A DNA stretch of 64,000 nucleotides. Origin: Orenia metallireducens. Lineage in GTDB: Bacteria > Bacillota > Halanaerobiia > Halobacteroidales > Halobacteroidaceae. This document shows positions 44,569 to 56,408 of this stretch, in pieces; position 1 is the first letter of the stretch; every line of letters starts with the position of its first letter. The notes below the pieces were generated by a model that made no database searches, was not told the origin of the DNA, and saw only the letters and a list, made by a program, of their open reading frames with translations. The DNA is taken from contig NZ_PVNB01000012.1 in the NCBI RefSeq assembly GCF_003001995.1, positions 41,845 to 105,844 of the forward strand, read 5' to 3'. A program made the position numbers and the translations under genes.

Positions 44569-45585
44569 ATGACAGATTATTTAAAATTACAGCAAAAAAT
44601 AGCTCCAGAGTTGGTTAAAGTTGTAGAGCGAAGATATGCTATTTTGAGATTGATTCATCGTTCTCAACCGATTGGAAGGCGTTCTTTAGCTCAAGGGCTG
44701 GATTTGAGTGAAAGAACTATAAGAAAGCATTTAGACTTTTTGTCTGATCGTAATTTTATTATATTGACTAGTAGTGGTGCTAAAATTAGCAAATCTGGTG
44801 AGAGAATATTGAGAGAATTAGATGTTTATATTAAAGAGTTAAGGGGAGCTAATCTGCTTGAAGAGAGGTTAAAAGAGTATCTTGGAGTAGAAGTTTATGT
44901 AGTTCCTAGTGGGTTGAACCAGAATTTGGGTAAGGAAGAGTTGGGTAGATTTGCAGCTGATTTTTTAAAAGGATTAATTGGCAGTGGAAATATTATTGCA
45001 GTTACAGGAGGAACAACCCTATCTGAAGTAGCAGAGATGATGAAACCAGCAAGTGAGGGCTTTGAGGTGACTGCTGTACCTGCTCGTGGAGGATTGGGAG
45101 AAGGTGTCGAGATACAAGCCAATACAATTGCTGCTAAGATTGCTAATAAGCTTGGAGGAGATTATCACCTGCTACATACTCCAGATAATTTAAAACAAGA
45201 GACGATCTCTACTTTGATTAAGGAGCCTTCTATTAAAAGAGTATTGGATTTGGCTAAAAGAGCTGATATCTTGATTCATGGGATAGGAACTGCAGAAGTG
45301 ATGGCTAGAAGAAGAGGAATGCCATTGGATAAGATTGAAGAGCTAAAAAGTCAGGGAGCAGTAGGAGAGACCTTTGGTTATTATTTTACCCAAGATGGGG
45401 AGATTGTATATTCTACAACCAGTGTTGGATTAAAGCTTTCTGATTTAACTAAAATTAGTAAGGTAGTTGCTATTGCTGGAGGAAGAAGTAAAGCTAAAGC
45501 CATTGTAGCTGCTGTGTCAGAGAAGTATCAAGATATTTTAATTATTGATGAAGAAGCAGCCAAGGGAATTTTAGAACTCATATAA
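44569..45585 (+). CDS. cggR: Central glycolytic genes regulator CggR
   Basis: 338 aa, SorC-family repressor. N-terminal winged helix (about 25-80; GRRSLAQGLDLSERTIRKHLDFL) and a C-terminal sugar-phosphate-binding domain (VTGGTTLSEVA, VPARGGLG, HGIGTAE, VAGGRSKAKAI). In B. subtilis CggR blocks transcription of gapA-pgk-tpi-pgm-eno and is released by fructose-1,6-bisphosphate. Here it lies 461 bp upstream of gap, and that long gap holds a promoter and operator of its own, so regulator and glycolytic genes may be separately transcribed. Confidence 0.95.
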   Translation: MTDYLKLQQKIAPELVKVVERRYAILRLIHRSQPIGRRSLAQGLDLSERTIRKHLDFLSDRNFIILTSSGAKISKSGERILRELDVYIKELRGANLLEERLKEYLGVEVYVVPSGLNQNLGKEELGRFAADFLKGLIGSGNIIAVTGGTTLSEVAEMMKPASEGFEVTAVPARGGLGEGVEIQANTIAAKIANKLGGDYHLLHTPDNLKQETISTLIKEPSIKRVLDLAKRADILIHGIGTAEVMARRRGMPLDKIEELKSQGAVGETFGYYFTQDGEIVYSTTSVGLKLSDLTKISKVVAIAGGRSKAKAIVAAVSEKYQDILIIDEEAAKGILELI

Positions 45586-45659
45586 CTGTGAGCTTTTAAA
45601 TTGATATTAGCAAAGTTTAAAATTAATTAAAAATGATTTTATTTTTACTAATAATTAGC

Positions 45660-45688
45660 TTGAATAAATATGCTTCCTGTGGTATAAT
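45660..45688 (+). promoter_or_regulatory. Upstream promoter of gap (CggR-blocked)
   Basis: TTGAAT (45660-45665) and TATAAT (45683-45688) with an exact 17-bp spacer. The CggR-like operator lies about 50 bp downstream of the -10, the same roadblock arrangement known in B. subtilis. Confidence 0.65.
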
Positions 45689-45740
45689 AACTAATGTGAG
45701 TTAAGAAAATCAATCATTACATAGAATATTTTTTTGCAGT

Positions 45741-45783
45741 CGGTGGGACATATTTATACTAACGGGTCATTTTTGTCCCGAGG
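45741..45783. promoter_or_regulatory. Candidate CggR operator upstream of gap
   Basis: CGGTGGGACATATTTA is followed by ACGGGTCATTTTTGTCCCG. Two half-sites of the GGGACAT/GGGTCAT kind face the same direction, and a closing TGTCCC also makes an inverted repeat with the first GGGACA. This resembles the tandem CGGGACNNNNNNTGTC sites of Bacillus CggR. Confidence 0.65.
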
Positions 45784-45951
45784 ATATATAAGGTTATTAT
45801 AATAAATCATGTAATGCTTTAAAGTATCTATTATAATATCCATAATATACCGAGGATAAATTGTCTATATCAAACCATACTAATAAACGAATTAATTTAT
45901 TCTTTATCTGCTATTCTTATTTTTAGAATAACAAATTAAATTCAAAAAGAT

Positions 45952-45980
45952 TTGACAGCAGGTAAAATATGGGTTATATT
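45952..45980 (+). promoter_or_regulatory. Proximal promoter of gap
   Basis: Consensus TTGACA (45952-45957) and TATATT (45975-45980) with a 17-bp spacer, 67 bp upstream of the gap start and downstream of the operator, so likely not subject to the roadblock. Confidence 0.65.
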
Positions 45981-46046
45981 AATGGTGTGTTATGTTAAAT
46001 ACATATAAATAACTAAAGTACATTAAAAAATAGGGGGAATGTTAAA

Positions 46047-47060
46047 ATGGCAGTTAAGATTGCGATTAATGGATTTGGAAGAATAGGGAGATTGGCATTT
46101 AGAGAAATTTTTGATTCAGCTGAATTTGATGTTGTTGCATTAAATGACTTAACAGATGCTGAAACATTAGCTTACTTATTAAAATACGATACAGCACAAG
46201 GTAACTACAAAATTGATTCTGTAGAAGCTACTGAAAATGGAATCAAAGTAGATGGAAAAGAAATTAAAATCTACGCTGAAAAAGATGCTAACAACTTACC
46301 TTGGGGAGACCTTGATGTAGACGTTGTTCTTGAGTGTACTGGATTCTATACTTCAAAAGAGAAAGCAGAAGCTCACATTAATGCAGGAGCTAAAAAAGTA
46401 GTTATCTCTGCTCCAGCAAAAGGTGACTTAAAGACTGTTGTATATAATGTAAATGACGAGATTTTAGATGGAAGCGAAAAGATTATTTCAGGTGCTTCTT
46501 GTACAACTAACTGCTTAGCACCAGTTGCTAAAGTTTTAGATGACAACTTTGGTCTTGTAAAAGGATTTATGACTACAATCCATGCTTATACAAATGCTCA
46601 AAATACTTTAGATGCACCACATCCTAAAGGTATTAACTCTAGAAGAGGAAGAGCAGCGGCTGCAAATATCCTACCTACTAGTACAGGAGCGGCAGTAGCA
46701 GTTGGAAAAGTTTTACCTGAGTTAAATGGTAAGCTTGATGGAATTGCTGTAAGAGTTCCTACAGTGACTGGATCACTTGTTGATTTAGTTGTAGAGCTTG
46801 AAAAAGAAGTTACTGCAGAAGATATCAACAATGCTATGAAAGAAGCAGCTAATGAGACTTTAGGATATACTGAAGATCCAATCGTTTCATCTGACATCAT
46901 TGGAACTAAATATGGTTCATTATTTGATGGATTATCTACAAGAGTAATGACTGATGAGAATGGAAAGCAGATCGTAAAATTATTAACTTGGTATGATAAT
47001 GAAATGTCTTATACTGCACAGTTAATCAGAACTTGCAAAGACTTTGCAACAATGGGTTAA
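46047..47060 (+). CDS. gap: Glyceraldehyde-3-phosphate dehydrogenase
   Basis: 337 aa, standard length. NAD-binding [14 protein letters not shown] at the N-terminus; catalytic Cys152 in [12 protein letters not shown]; the His partner in [10 protein letters not shown]; phosphate-binding [18 protein letters not shown]; and the C-terminal WYDNEMSY. It oxidises glyceraldehyde-3-phosphate to 1,3-bisphosphoglycerate in glycolysis. First gene of the gap-pgk-tpiA-gpmI-eno cluster. SD AGGGGG. An intrinsic terminator after it probably makes gap mRNA more abundant than the downstream genes. Confidence 0.98.
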   Translation: MAVKIAINGFGRIGRLAFREIFDSAEFDVVALNDLTDAETLAYLLKYDTAQGNYKIDSVEATENGIKVDGKEIKIYAEKDANNLPWGDLDVDVVLECTGFYTSKEKAEAHINAGAKKVVISAPAKGDLKTVVYNVNDEILDGSEKIISGASCTTNCLAPVAKVLDDNFGLVKGFMTTIHAYTNAQNTLDAPHPKGINSRRGRAAAANILPTSTGAAVAVGKVLPELNGKLDGIAVRVPTVTGSLVDLVVELEKEVTAEDINNAMKEAANETLGYTEDPIVSSDIIGTKYGSLFDGLSTRVMTDENGKQIVKLLTWYDNEMSYTAQLIRTCKDFATMG

Positions 47061-47098
47061 TTACTGACACATTGTTCTATAATTAAATATAACAGAAT

Positions 47099-47126
47099 AG
47101 CGGAACTTGACGGTTCCGCTTTTTTC
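47099..47126 (+). terminator. Terminator between gap and pgk
   Basis: AGCGGAAC (47099-47106) pairs with GTTCCGCT (47113-47120) and is followed by TTTTTT. Because pgk follows without a recognised promoter, this is probably partial. Confidence 0.75.
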
Positions 47127-47180
47127 AAGATTTAACACATTACATAAAATTGCGTTAGGAAAATAGGGGGGATATTTTCG

Positions 47181-48374
47181 ATGGCAAAGAAAATCGTAAC
47201 CGATATTGATGTAAAAGGTAAGAAGGTCTTAATGAGAGTAGACTTTAATGTACCTATGAAAGATGGGAAAATTACAAATGATAATAGAATAGTAGCAGCA
47301 TTACCTACTATCAAATATGTATTAGAAAATGGCGGAAGAGTAATAGCATTTTCTCACTTAGGCAGAGTAAAGACTGAAGAGGATAAAGCAGGTAAATCAT
47401 TAGAGCCAGTTGCAAAAAAATTAGCTGATTTATTAGAGCAAGAAGTGAAGTTCTCAACTGAAACAAGAGGAGCAGAACTAGAAGAAGCTGTTGCTAATTT
47501 AAAAGATGGCGAAATTATGATGTTTGAAAACACTAGATTTGAAGATGTAGATGGGAAGAAAGAGTCTAAAAATGATCCTGGATTAGGAAAATATTGGGCT
47601 TCTTTAGGAGATGTATTTGTAAATGATGCTTTTGGTACAGCTCATAGATCTCATGCTTCTAATGTAGGTATCGCATCTAATATTGATGAAGTAGCTGCAG
47701 GATTCTTAATGGAAAAAGAGATTAAATTTATCGGTGGGGTTGTAGAAGATCCTCAAAAACCTTTAGTAGCGATTTTAGGTGGAGCTAAGGTTTCAGATAA
47801 GATTGCTGTTATCGAAAGTTTAATCGAAAAAGCTGACAAGATTCTTGTTGGTGGAGGAATGATGTTTACTTTCCTTAAAGCTAAAGGTTTAAATATTGGT
47901 AGCTCTTTATGTGAAGATGATAAATTAGATTTAGCTACAGAATTAATGGAAAAAGCAGGGGATAAATTAGTACTTCCTGTAGATACAGTTGCTGCAAAGG
48001 AATTCAGTAATGATACTGAGTTTAGAACAGTAAGTGTAGAAGATATAGCTGATGACGAGATGGGATTAGATGTAGGTTCTAAAACAGTTGAGTTATTTGC
48101 TAAAGAGTTAGAAGGAGCTAAGACTGTAGTATGGAATGGTCCTATGGGTGTATTTGAAATGTCTAATTTTGCAGAAGGTACAATCGGTGTTTGTGAAGCT
48201 ATTGCTAAATTAGAAGATGCTATTACTATCATTGGTGGTGGAGACTCTGCTACTGCTGCAATCCAACTAGGATATGCTGATGATTTCACTCATATTTCTA
48301 CAGGTGGAGGAGCTTCTTTACAATATTTAGAAGGTAAAGAATTGCCAGGTATAGCTACAATAGATGACAAGTAA
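47181..48374 (+). CDS. pgk: Phosphoglycerate kinase
   Basis: 397 aa. [16 protein letters not shown] at the N-terminus, [28 protein letters not shown], the hinge region, and the ATP-binding GGGDSATAA with the C-terminal [13 protein letters not shown]. It transfers phosphate from 1,3-bisphosphoglycerate to ADP. It begins 120 bp after gap with GGGGGG as SD. Confidence 0.98.
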   Translation: MAKKIVTDIDVKGKKVLMRVDFNVPMKDGKITNDNRIVAALPTIKYVLENGGRVIAFSHLGRVKTEEDKAGKSLEPVAKKLADLLEQEVKFSTETRGAELEEAVANLKDGEIMMFENTRFEDVDGKKESKNDPGLGKYWASLGDVFVNDAFGTAHRSHASNVGIASNIDEVAAGFLMEKEIKFIGGVVEDPQKPLVAILGGAKVSDKIAVIESLIEKADKILVGGGMMFTFLKAKGLNIGSSLCEDDKLDLATELMEKAGDKLVLPVDTVAAKEFSNDTEFRTVSVEDIADDEMGLDVGSKTVELFAKELEGAKTVVWNGPMGVFEMSNFAEGTIGVCEAIAKLEDAITIIGGGDSATAAIQLGYADDFTHISTGGGASLQYLEGKELPGIATIDDK

Positions 48375-48389
48375 TTAATTGATAGTTGA

Positions 48390-48417
48390 CAGTTTACAGT
48401 TTCAAAACTGTAAACTG
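48390..48417. terminator. Hairpin between pgk and tpiA
   Basis: CAGTTTACAGTTT and its exact complement AAACTGTAAACTG around CA. There is no T-tract, so it is more likely an mRNA-processing or stability element than a terminator. A 12-bp palindrome CATTGTACAATG lies about 90 bp further on. Confidence 0.4.
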
Positions 48418-48539
48418 TTGGCTTCATTTTGATTTAATACATAATTATTAATTTGGAATTATTTTTAAGTTTATAATGTATGGTTTATAATTGTCAATTG
48501 TACATTGTACAATGTAAATTAAAATGCGGAGGGATTACA

Positions 48540-49292
48540 ATGCGTACACCTTTAATGGCAGGAAATTGGAAGATGAATAAAACAGTTGATGAGGCTGTAG
48601 CAATGGTAAAAGAATTAAAAGATTTAGTTGCAGATGCTAAAGATGTAAATGTAGCTATCTGTGCACCAGCAGTTGATTTATATGCAATGAATGAAGTAGT
48701 TGCTGATACTAATATCGATTTAGGTGCTCAAAATATGTACTATAAAGAGAGTGGAGCTTATACTGCTGAACTTTCTCCAGCAATGGTTAAGAGTGTAGGT
48801 TGTAAATATGTAATTATCGGTCATTCTGAAAGAAGAGAAATCTTTGGTGAAACTGATGAACTATTAAACTTGAAATTAAAAACAGCTTTTGCTAATGATA
48901 TTACTCCTATTTTATGTATTGGTGAAAAATTAGCAGAAAGAGAAGCTGGGGTACACTTTGATAGAGTTAAATTCCAATTGGCTGCTGACCTTTCTGGTAT
49001 TGAAGCGGCAGATGTTAAGGATATGGTTCTTGCTTATGAGCCTTTATGGGCTATTGGAACTGGTAAAACTGCTACACCAGAACAAGCTGAAGAGATTATT
49101 GCTTTCATTAGAGAAACAGTTAAAGAGATGTATGATGCTGAGACTGCTGAAGCTGTTATAATTCAATATGGTGGAAGTGTTAAACCTCAAAATGTAAAAG
49201 AGATTATGGCACAACCTAATATTGATGGAGCTTTAGTAGGTGGAGCTAGTTTAGAAGCTGAATCTTTCTCTAAAATCGTTAATTTTAAGTAA
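48540..49292 (+). CDS. tpiA: Triose-phosphate isomerase
   Basis: 250 aa from ATG 48540, preceded by CGGAGGG; an in-frame ATG at 48480 lacks an SD and lies in non-conserved sequence. AGNWKMNKT (Asn, Lys of the active site), [13 protein letters not shown] (catalytic His), [15 protein letters not shown] (catalytic Glu and loop 6) and YGGSVKPQN are all intact. It interconverts dihydroxyacetone phosphate and glyceraldehyde-3-phosphate. Confidence 0.98.
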   Translation: MRTPLMAGNWKMNKTVDEAVAMVKELKDLVADAKDVNVAICAPAVDLYAMNEVVADTNIDLGAQNMYYKESGAYTAELSPAMVKSVGCKYVIIGHSERREIFGETDELLNLKLKTAFANDITPILCIGEKLAEREAGVHFDRVKFQLAADLSGIEAADVKDMVLAYEPLWAIGTGKTATPEQAEEIIAFIRETVKEMYDAETAEAVIIQYGGSVKPQNVKEIMAQPNIDGALVGGASLEAESFSKIVNFK

Positions 49293-49309
49293 ATAAAGGA
49301 GGGATTGCT

Positions 49310-50860
49310 GTGTCAACACCTAAACCTTTAGCATTGGTTATACTAGATGGTTTCGGAGTTAATGAAAAAGAAGAAGCAAATGCAATTCAAGCAGCAAATA
49401 CACCTAATTTTGATAGATTATGGGCTGAATATCCTCATACTCTTGTTCAAGCTGCTGGTGAAGCTGTAGGATTACCTGATGGACAGATGGGTAACTCTGA
49501 GGTGGGGCATCTTAATTTGGGTGCTGGTCGAATTGTATATCAAGATTTGACTAGAGTTACTAAGTCAATTAAAGATGGCGACTTTTTTGAAAATGAAGTA
49601 TTATTAGATGCTATTAATAAAGCAAAAGCAAATGATTCTGCTCTTCATCTGTTAGGTTTATTATCTGATGGAGGAGTTCACAGTCATAATCAACATCTAT
49701 ATGGATTGTTAGAGCTTGCTAAGAAAGAAGATATGGAGAAGGTCTATGTTCATGCTATCTTAGATGGAAGGGATGTAGCTCCTGCAAGTGCTAAAACTTA
49801 TGTGAAAGAGCTAGAAGCTAAAATGGAAGAGATTGGTGTAGGAGAGATTGCAACGATTGGTGGTCGTTATTACTATATGGATCGTGATAATCGTTGGGAT
49901 AGAACTGCCAAAGCTTATAATGCAATGGTCTTTGGCCAAGGTGAAAGTGCTAACAGTGCATTGGAGGTAGTAGAGAACTCTTATGCTGATGATAAGACTG
50001 ATGAGTTTGTCTTACCAGCAGTAGTATTAAATGAAGATGGAACTCCAGTTGCTAAAGTAGAAGAAAATGATTCAATTATCTTCTTTAACTTTAGACCAGA
50101 CCGTGCACGTCAATTGACACGTGCTTTAAATGATACAGATTTCAATGGTTTTGAGCGTCAAGCAGGGTATCCTAAAGTTCATTTGGTATGCTTGACAGAG
50201 TATGATGAGACTATTGATGCTCCAATTGCTTTTCCAGCTACAGAGATTGTCAATACTTTAGGTCAAGTCTTAGCTGCTAATGGATTAAAGCAACTTAGAA
50301 CTGCTGAAACTGAGAAATATGCTCATGTTACTTTCTTCTTCAATGGTGGTAAAGAGACTCCAAATGAAGGGGAAGATAGAGAATTGATCCCATCTCCAGA
50401 TGTTGCTACTTATGATATGAAGCCTGAAATGAGTGCTTATGAGGTAACAGATAATCTAATCAAGAAGATGGATGAGGTAGACTATGATGTTATTGTCCTA
50501 AACTTTGCAAATCCAGATATGGTTGGTCATACTGGTGACTTTGATGCTGAGGTTACAGCAGTAGAAACAGTTGATGAATGCTTAGGTAAAGTAATAGATA
50601 CTATCTTAGCTAAAGGTGGAGCTGCTTTAGTTACTGCTGATCATGGAAATGGTGAGCAGATGGTTGACTATGATACAGGAGAGCCTTTAACATCTCATAC
50701 AACAAATCCTGTACCATTACTTTATATCAATGACAATGATAAAGATGCTAAGTTGTCAGCAGAGGGTGAAGGTAAATTAGCTGATTTTGCACCAACAATG
50801 CTAAAATTATTAGGAATTGATATTCCTGCGGAGATGACAGGTAATCAATTAATTAAATAG
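49310..50860 (+). CDS. gpmI: 2,3-bisphosphoglycerate-independent phosphoglycerate mutase
   Basis: 516 aa, GTG start after GGAGGG, 17 bp behind tpiA. Metal ligands and catalytic Ser: [21 protein letters not shown] (Ser of the phosphoserine), [52 protein letters not shown] and [11 protein letters not shown] two-manganese enzyme converting 3- to 2-phosphoglycerate, the usual form in spore-forming Firmicutes, where its pH sensitivity matters during sporulation. Confidence 0.98.
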   Translation: MSTPKPLALVILDGFGVNEKEEANAIQAANTPNFDRLWAEYPHTLVQAAGEAVGLPDGQMGNSEVGHLNLGAGRIVYQDLTRVTKSIKDGDFFENEVLLDAINKAKANDSALHLLGLLSDGGVHSHNQHLYGLLELAKKEDMEKVYVHAILDGRDVAPASAKTYVKELEAKMEEIGVGEIATIGGRYYYMDRDNRWDRTAKAYNAMVFGQGESANSALEVVENSYADDKTDEFVLPAVVLNEDGTPVAKVEENDSIIFFNFRPDRARQLTRALNDTDFNGFERQAGYPKVHLVCLTEYDETIDAPIAFPATEIVNTLGQVLAANGLKQLRTAETEKYAHVTFFFNGGKETPNEGEDRELIPSPDVATYDMKPEMSAYEVTDNLIKKMDEVDYDVIVLNFANPDMVGHTGDFDAEVTAVETVDECLGKVIDTILAKGGAALVTADHGNGEQMVDYDTGEPLTSHTTNPVPLLYINDNDKDAKLSAEGEGKLADFAPTMLKLLGIDIPAEMTGNQLIK

Positions 50861-50864
50861 TTTT

Positions 50865-50932
50865 TAGGTATTAGGTGGATTGGTGGGTAGGTTAAACCTA
50901 ACTGTCTAACCACCTAACCCCAAACTACCGAT
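50865..50932. repeat. Dispersed intergenic repeat (GGTGGGTAGG type), second copy
   Basis: TTAGGTGGATTGGTGGGTAG and GTCTAACCACCTAACCCC form a hairpin like that at 2616-2685. A further remnant (CTATCTAATCACCTAA) is at about 52952-52968. It sits between gpmI and eno. Confidence 0.5.
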
Positions 50933-51020
50933 ACTATATTATCAAATTCGACTAGTACAACTTATTATTATAAATTAGTTATGTAGGGGTCGACTCTATG
51001 TTGACCCTATATAAATATAG

Positions 51021-52358
<1,338 letters not shown>

Positions 52359-52370
52359 TATTCAAATTTG

Positions 52371-52398
52371 AAGTGCAGGGGCTTCCCTGCACTTTTTA
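52371..52398 (+). terminator. Terminator of the glycolytic cluster
   Basis: AAGTGCAGGG (52371-52380) pairs with CCCTGCACTT (52385-52394) around GCTT and continues into T residues. Confidence 0.92.
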
Positions 52399-52481
52399 TT
52401 TGGTTTAAGTTTAAGTATGGCTTTGCTAATAATGGATCTGCTTTAAAATCATACTTAAACTTACACTAAAATTTAATATAA

Positions 52482-52510
52482 TTGCTTTTTAAGACAAGTT
52501 ATGTTAAAAT
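52482..52510 (+). promoter_or_regulatory. Promoter of secG
   Basis: TTGCTT (52482-52487) and TAAAAT (52505-52510) with a 17-bp spacer, 36 bp upstream of the start codon. Confidence 0.55.
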
Positions 52511-52546
52511 AATAATGTTATTTTGTAATTAGGGGGTGCCAGATAG

Positions 52547-52771
52547 GTGTTAGTCTTTCTTAAAGTGTTACTAATTATCGTATCAGTTGCCTTGATTGCA
52601 GGTGTATTATTACAATCAGGTAAAGGTGGAGGTCTTGCAGGTATGGATGGAGGAGCTTCTGCTTTGTTAGGAGCTCAAGGTAAAGCTTTAGATTCTGTAA
52701 TGAGTAAGATAACAACAGTTGCTGCTATCTTGTTTATGGTGTTATCTTTGATAATAGCAGCAGTACAATAA
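52547..52771 (+). CDS. secG: Preprotein translocase subunit SecG
   Basis: 74 aa, GTG start after AGGGGGTG. Two membrane helices (about 2-21 and 51-72) joined by a Gly-rich loop QSGKGGGLAGMDGGASALLG, which is the SecG signature. It assists SecYEA in protein export. The secG-rnr-smpB-ssrA order is typical of Firmicutes. A terminator follows. Confidence 0.95.
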   Translation: MLVFLKVLLIIVSVALIAGVLLQSGKGGGLAGMDGGASALLGAQGKALDSVMSKITTVAAILFMVLSLIIAAVQ

Positions 52772-52782
52772 CTTAGTATAGT

Positions 52783-52825
52783 AAAACTCTTAGTAGGATA
52801 AGTTCCACTAAGAGTTTTGTCTTTA
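52783..52825 (+). terminator. Terminator after secG
   Basis: AAAACTCTTAGT (52783-52794) pairs with ACTAAGAGTTTT (52807-52818), followed by GTCTTTATTTT. The rest of the 363-bp gap before rnr is AT-rich with only a remnant of the GGTGGGTAGG-type repeat near 52952. Confidence 0.8.
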
Positions 52826-53134
52826 TTTTAGATAGTCTTTTGAGTGATAGCTAAGAATATCTATTATTGAATTTATTACAACATTTATGAATTTGAATAA
52901 GTAAGAATTTAGTTTATACATTTTACTTAGTTGTATTTAAACAGTCCACTCAACTATCTAATCACCTAAAAGAGAAGGTTTCCTAGTTTATCTATAATTT
53001 TAAATTTTTTATTAGAATAAATTCCATATTTACATAGGTTAATTTTTGATAAAAGTATACTTATTATGAGATTTAGACAGAATACATTATAAAGGATAAA
53101 TTGTATTTTTATATTTGAATTTTGGAGGGATATT

Positions 53135-55264
53135 ATGAGTATTAAGAATAGAATATTAGATTTTATGAAAGAACAGGCTTACAAGCCATTGACTGCTGAA
53201 GAGCTATTAAAAGCTATGGATATAAGTAGGGATCAGCGTTCGATGTTATTAGATCTATTAAGAAATCTAGAAGAGCAAGGGGCAATTATTAAAAATCGTA
53301 GAGGTTGTTATGGTGTTCCAGAGAGAATGGGGATGATTAGTGGGAGATTACAGGGGCATGCTAAAGGTTTTGCCTTTTTAATCCCAGATAACCCCAATCA
53401 AGAGGATGTCTATATTCATGCCAATGACCTTAAAGGTGCTATGCATAATGACAAGGTGCTTGTCAGAAAATTTAATAAGGCTGATGGTAGAAGTAGCTCA
53501 GGGGAAGTTGTTAGGGTCTTAGAGAGAAGTAATAAGAAGATAGTTGGAAAATATGAGGATAACAAGAATTTTGGTTTTGTAGTTCCTGATGATAATAGAA
53601 TCTCTTATGATGTCTTTATTCCTCAATCCCAGACTAAAGGTGCTAAGGAAGGGCAGAAGGTGGTAGTAGAGATAACTAAATGGCCTGAAAAGAGGAGAAA
53701 TCCTGAGGGGGAAGTTGTAGAGATTTTAGGTTATCAAGGTGAGCCTGGCGTTGATATAGAAGCAATTATTAAAAAGTTAGAGTTGCCTGAATATTTTCCA
53801 GAAGATGTTAGAAATGAGGTTGAGGCAATTCCTGATAGTATTCCTCAAGAGGAAATTGAAGGGAGAAGGGATTTAAGAGACCTTAAGATGGTAACTATAG
53901 ATGGAGAGGATGCTAAAGACTTTGATGATGCTGTATCTATTGAAAGATTATCTGATGGCAAGATTAGATTGGGAGTACATATTGCAGATGTGACCCATTA
54001 TGTTAGAAGAGGAAGTGCGTTGAACAAAGAAGCCTTTAATCGAGCTACTAGTATCTATTTAGTTGATCGAGTAATTCCTATGCTACCAGAGAAGCTTTCT
54101 AATAATATGTGTAGCTTACGTTCTGATGGAGATAGATTAGCAATGACTGTATTGATGAGTTTTGAAGAAAAGACAGGAAAGCTATTAAAACATGAAATTA
54201 TAGAGAGTGTTATTAGAGTTAATCATCGCTTAACTTATACTAAGGTCAATAAGATGTTAATAGATGAGGACAATGATTTAATAGAAGAGTATAATGATAT
54301 GATTGATGAGTTGAGGTTAATGGGGGAGTTCTCTCAGGTTTTAAGGAAGAATCGCTTTGAAAATGGAAGTATTGATTTTGATTTTCCAGAGGCCAAGATA
54401 ATCCTTGATGATGAAGGTAAACCTGTTGATATAATCAAGGTCAATCGAGGAATTGCCGAGAAGATGATAGAGGACTTTATGATTAGAACAAATGAAGTAG
54501 TAGCTGAGGATATGTTCCATCGAGAGATACCTTTTATCTATCGTGTTCATGAACAGCCTAGCAAGGAGAAGCTAGAATCATTAAATAGCTTTGTTCATAA
54601 TCTAGGCTATCATATCAAGGGGTTAAAAGGAGAAGAGATACATCCCAAAGCCTTACAGAATATATTAGATAAGGTAAAGGGCGAACCAGAAGAGAGGGTT
54701 GTCAGTACTGTTTTGTTAAGAAGTATGCAACAAGCCCACTATAGTCCTTATAATATTGGCCACTTTGGACTTGCCTCTAGATATTATAGTCATTTCACAT
54801 CACCAATTAGAAGATATCCAGATTTAATGATCCATAGAATCATTAAAGAGGTAATCAATAAAGGTGTCTTATCAGAAGAGAGGATATCACAGTTGATGGA
54901 TGAGTTGCCTAATATCGCAGACCATTGTTCTGTACAGGAGAGAAGGGCAATGGATGCTGAATATGAATCTTTGGACTTAAAGAAGGTTGAGTACATGGAA
55001 GATAAGGTAGGAGAGCAATATGAAGGAATAATCAGTAGTGTAATGTCCTTTGGTTTCTTTGTAGAATTGGACAATACTGTAGAAGGTTTAGTACATGTTA
55101 GTGCTATGCGTGATGATTACTATCATTATTATGAAGACAAACATGCCTTTATCGGTGAGAGAACAGGTAATTCCTATCAATTGGGTGATAAAGTAAAGGT
55201 TGAGTTAGTCAAGGTTAATTTAGAAGATAAACAGATTGATTTTGATTTGGTTATAGATGAGTGA
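53135..55264 (+). CDS. rnr: Ribonuclease R
   Basis: 709 aa. N-terminal winged helix (about 1-65), two cold-shock domains (about 70-220), the RNB catalytic domain beginning VTIDGEDAKDFDDAVSIE with its Mg-binding aspartates and FTSPIRRYPDLMIHR, and a C-terminal S1 domain (about 628-708). It degrades structured RNA 3' to 5' processively and cooperates with tmRNA-SmpB in removing defective mRNAs, consistent with smpB and ssrA directly downstream. Confidence 0.97.
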   Translation: MSIKNRILDFMKEQAYKPLTAEELLKAMDISRDQRSMLLDLLRNLEEQGAIIKNRRGCYGVPERMGMISGRLQGHAKGFAFLIPDNPNQEDVYIHANDLKGAMHNDKVLVRKFNKADGRSSSGEVVRVLERSNKKIVGKYEDNKNFGFVVPDDNRISYDVFIPQSQTKGAKEGQKVVVEITKWPEKRRNPEGEVVEILGYQGEPGVDIEAIIKKLELPEYFPEDVRNEVEAIPDSIPQEEIEGRRDLRDLKMVTIDGEDAKDFDDAVSIERLSDGKIRLGVHIADVTHYVRRGSALNKEAFNRATSIYLVDRVIPMLPEKLSNNMCSLRSDGDRLAMTVLMSFEEKTGKLLKHEIIESVIRVNHRLTYTKVNKMLIDEDNDLIEEYNDMIDELRLMGEFSQVLRKNRFENGSIDFDFPEAKIILDDEGKPVDIIKVNRGIAEKMIEDFMIRTNEVVAEDMFHREIPFIYRVHEQPSKEKLESLNSFVHNLGYHIKGLKGEEIHPKALQNILDKVKGEPEERVVSTVLLRSMQQAHYSPYNIGHFGLASRYYSHFTSPIRRYPDLMIHRIIKEVINKGVLSEERISQLMDELPNIADHCSVQERRAMDAEYESLDLKKVEYMEDKVGEQYEGIISSVMSFGFFVELDNTVEGLVHVSAMRDDYYHYYEDKHAFIGERTGNSYQLGDKVKVELVKVNLEDKQIDFDLVIDE

Positions 55265-55345
55265 TTAGAAAGTTAAGGAATAGCTATTAATTGTTGCTGG
55301 CTATTATTGGTTGCCAATTAATAGCTATTAATTACTACTTTACCC

Positions 55346-55373
55346 TTGACATTTCATTTAGAATTGTTATAAT
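55346..55373 (+). promoter_or_regulatory. Promoter of smpB
   Basis: TTGACA (55346-55351), 16-bp spacer, TATAAT (55368-55373): near-consensus, 34 bp upstream of the smpB ATG. Confidence 0.75.
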
Positions 55374-55406
55374 AATAGATGCACGTCCGTTAAAGAGGTG
55401 AAACTA

Positions 55407-55868
55407 ATGGGTAAAACAGTTGTTACAAACCGTAAAGCAAGGCATGAATATCATATTGAAGAGACCTATGAAGTTGGGATTGTCTTACAAGGAACAGAGG
55501 TTAAGTCAATTCGAGCAGGTAGAGTCAATCTTAAAGATAGTTTTGCCAGAATAGAGAACAATGAGGTTTTTTTATATAATCTTCATATATCTCCTTATGA
55601 ACAGGGTAATCGTTATAATCACGACCCAGAAAGAGTTAGAAAATTACTGTTGCATAAGAATGAGATTAGAAAATTAATTGGTAAAACTCAACAAGAAGGA
55701 TATACTCTTATTCCTTTAAAGATATACTTTACACGTCAATTGGTTAAGATACAATTGGCTTTAGGAAAAGGTAAGAATCTCTATGATAAACGCCAAGACC
55801 TTAAACGAAAAAGTGCTAAGCGCGAGATACAACGTGCTTTTAAGGATAGTCAAGTAGGAAGATATTAA
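55407..55868 (+). CDS. smpB: SsrA-binding protein SmpB
   Basis: 153 aa from ATG 55407, seven bases after AGAGGTG; the GTG at 55398 overlaps the [33 protein letters not shown], the [15 protein letters not shown] strand, LIPLKIYFT and the Lys/Arg-rich C-terminal tail ([20 protein letters not shown]) that enters the ribosomal decoding centre. It binds and delivers tmRNA, whose gene starts 97 bp downstream. Confidence 0.97.
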   Translation: MGKTVVTNRKARHEYHIEETYEVGIVLQGTEVKSIRAGRVNLKDSFARIENNEVFLYNLHISPYEQGNRYNHDPERVRKLLLHKNEIRKLIGKTQQEGYTLIPLKIYFTRQLVKIQLALGKGKNLYDKRQDLKRKSAKREIQRAFKDSQVGRY

Positions 55869-55869
55869 A

Positions 55870-55955
55870 ATTCAGTAATGAGTGACGAGTAACAAGTAAG
55901 TAGTTAAAAGATTTTAGGTCTTGCTACTCACTATTAACTATTAACTGATCACTGT
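55870..55955. repeat. Imperfect palindromic intergenic repeat between smpB and ssrA
   Basis: CAGTAATGAGTGACGAGTAA and AAGTAAGTAGTTAAAAG on the left face CTTGCTACTCACTATTAACT and TTAACTGATCACTG on the right. Same vocabulary as the elements at 7876, 19747 and 26788. Confidence 0.5.
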
Positions 55956-55964
55956 TGTTACTAT

Positions 55965-56324
<360 letters not shown>

Positions 56325-56338
56325 AATATAAATTTTAT

Positions 56339-56367
56339 TTGACAAATTATTAGCTTTAATATATAAT
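56339..56367 (+). promoter_or_regulatory. Promoter of tRNA-Trp
   Basis: TTGACA (56339-56344) and TATAAT (56362-56367), both full consensus, with a 17-bp spacer, about 41 bp upstream of the tRNA. Confidence 0.8.
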
Positions 56368-56408
56368 AATTTATGCTGTTAAGCAAATTTAAACTAAATA
56401 TCTATCGC

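Larger units (their letters stand above)
45586..46046. other. Long control region between cggR and gap
   Basis: 461 bp containing two good promoters (45660-45688 and 45952-45980) and a CggR-type operator (45741-45783) between them. No coding frame is seen. Confidence 0.7.

Noticed and set aside
47753..48289. 178-codon open frame antisense to pgk
   Set aside because: It is fully inside pgk on the opposite strand, has a Ser/Ile/Pro-rich composition typical of a shadow frame, and no SD.
48958..49161. Open frame within tpiA on the same strand
   Set aside because: Lies inside a conserved gene in another frame and has Leu-rich noise composition.
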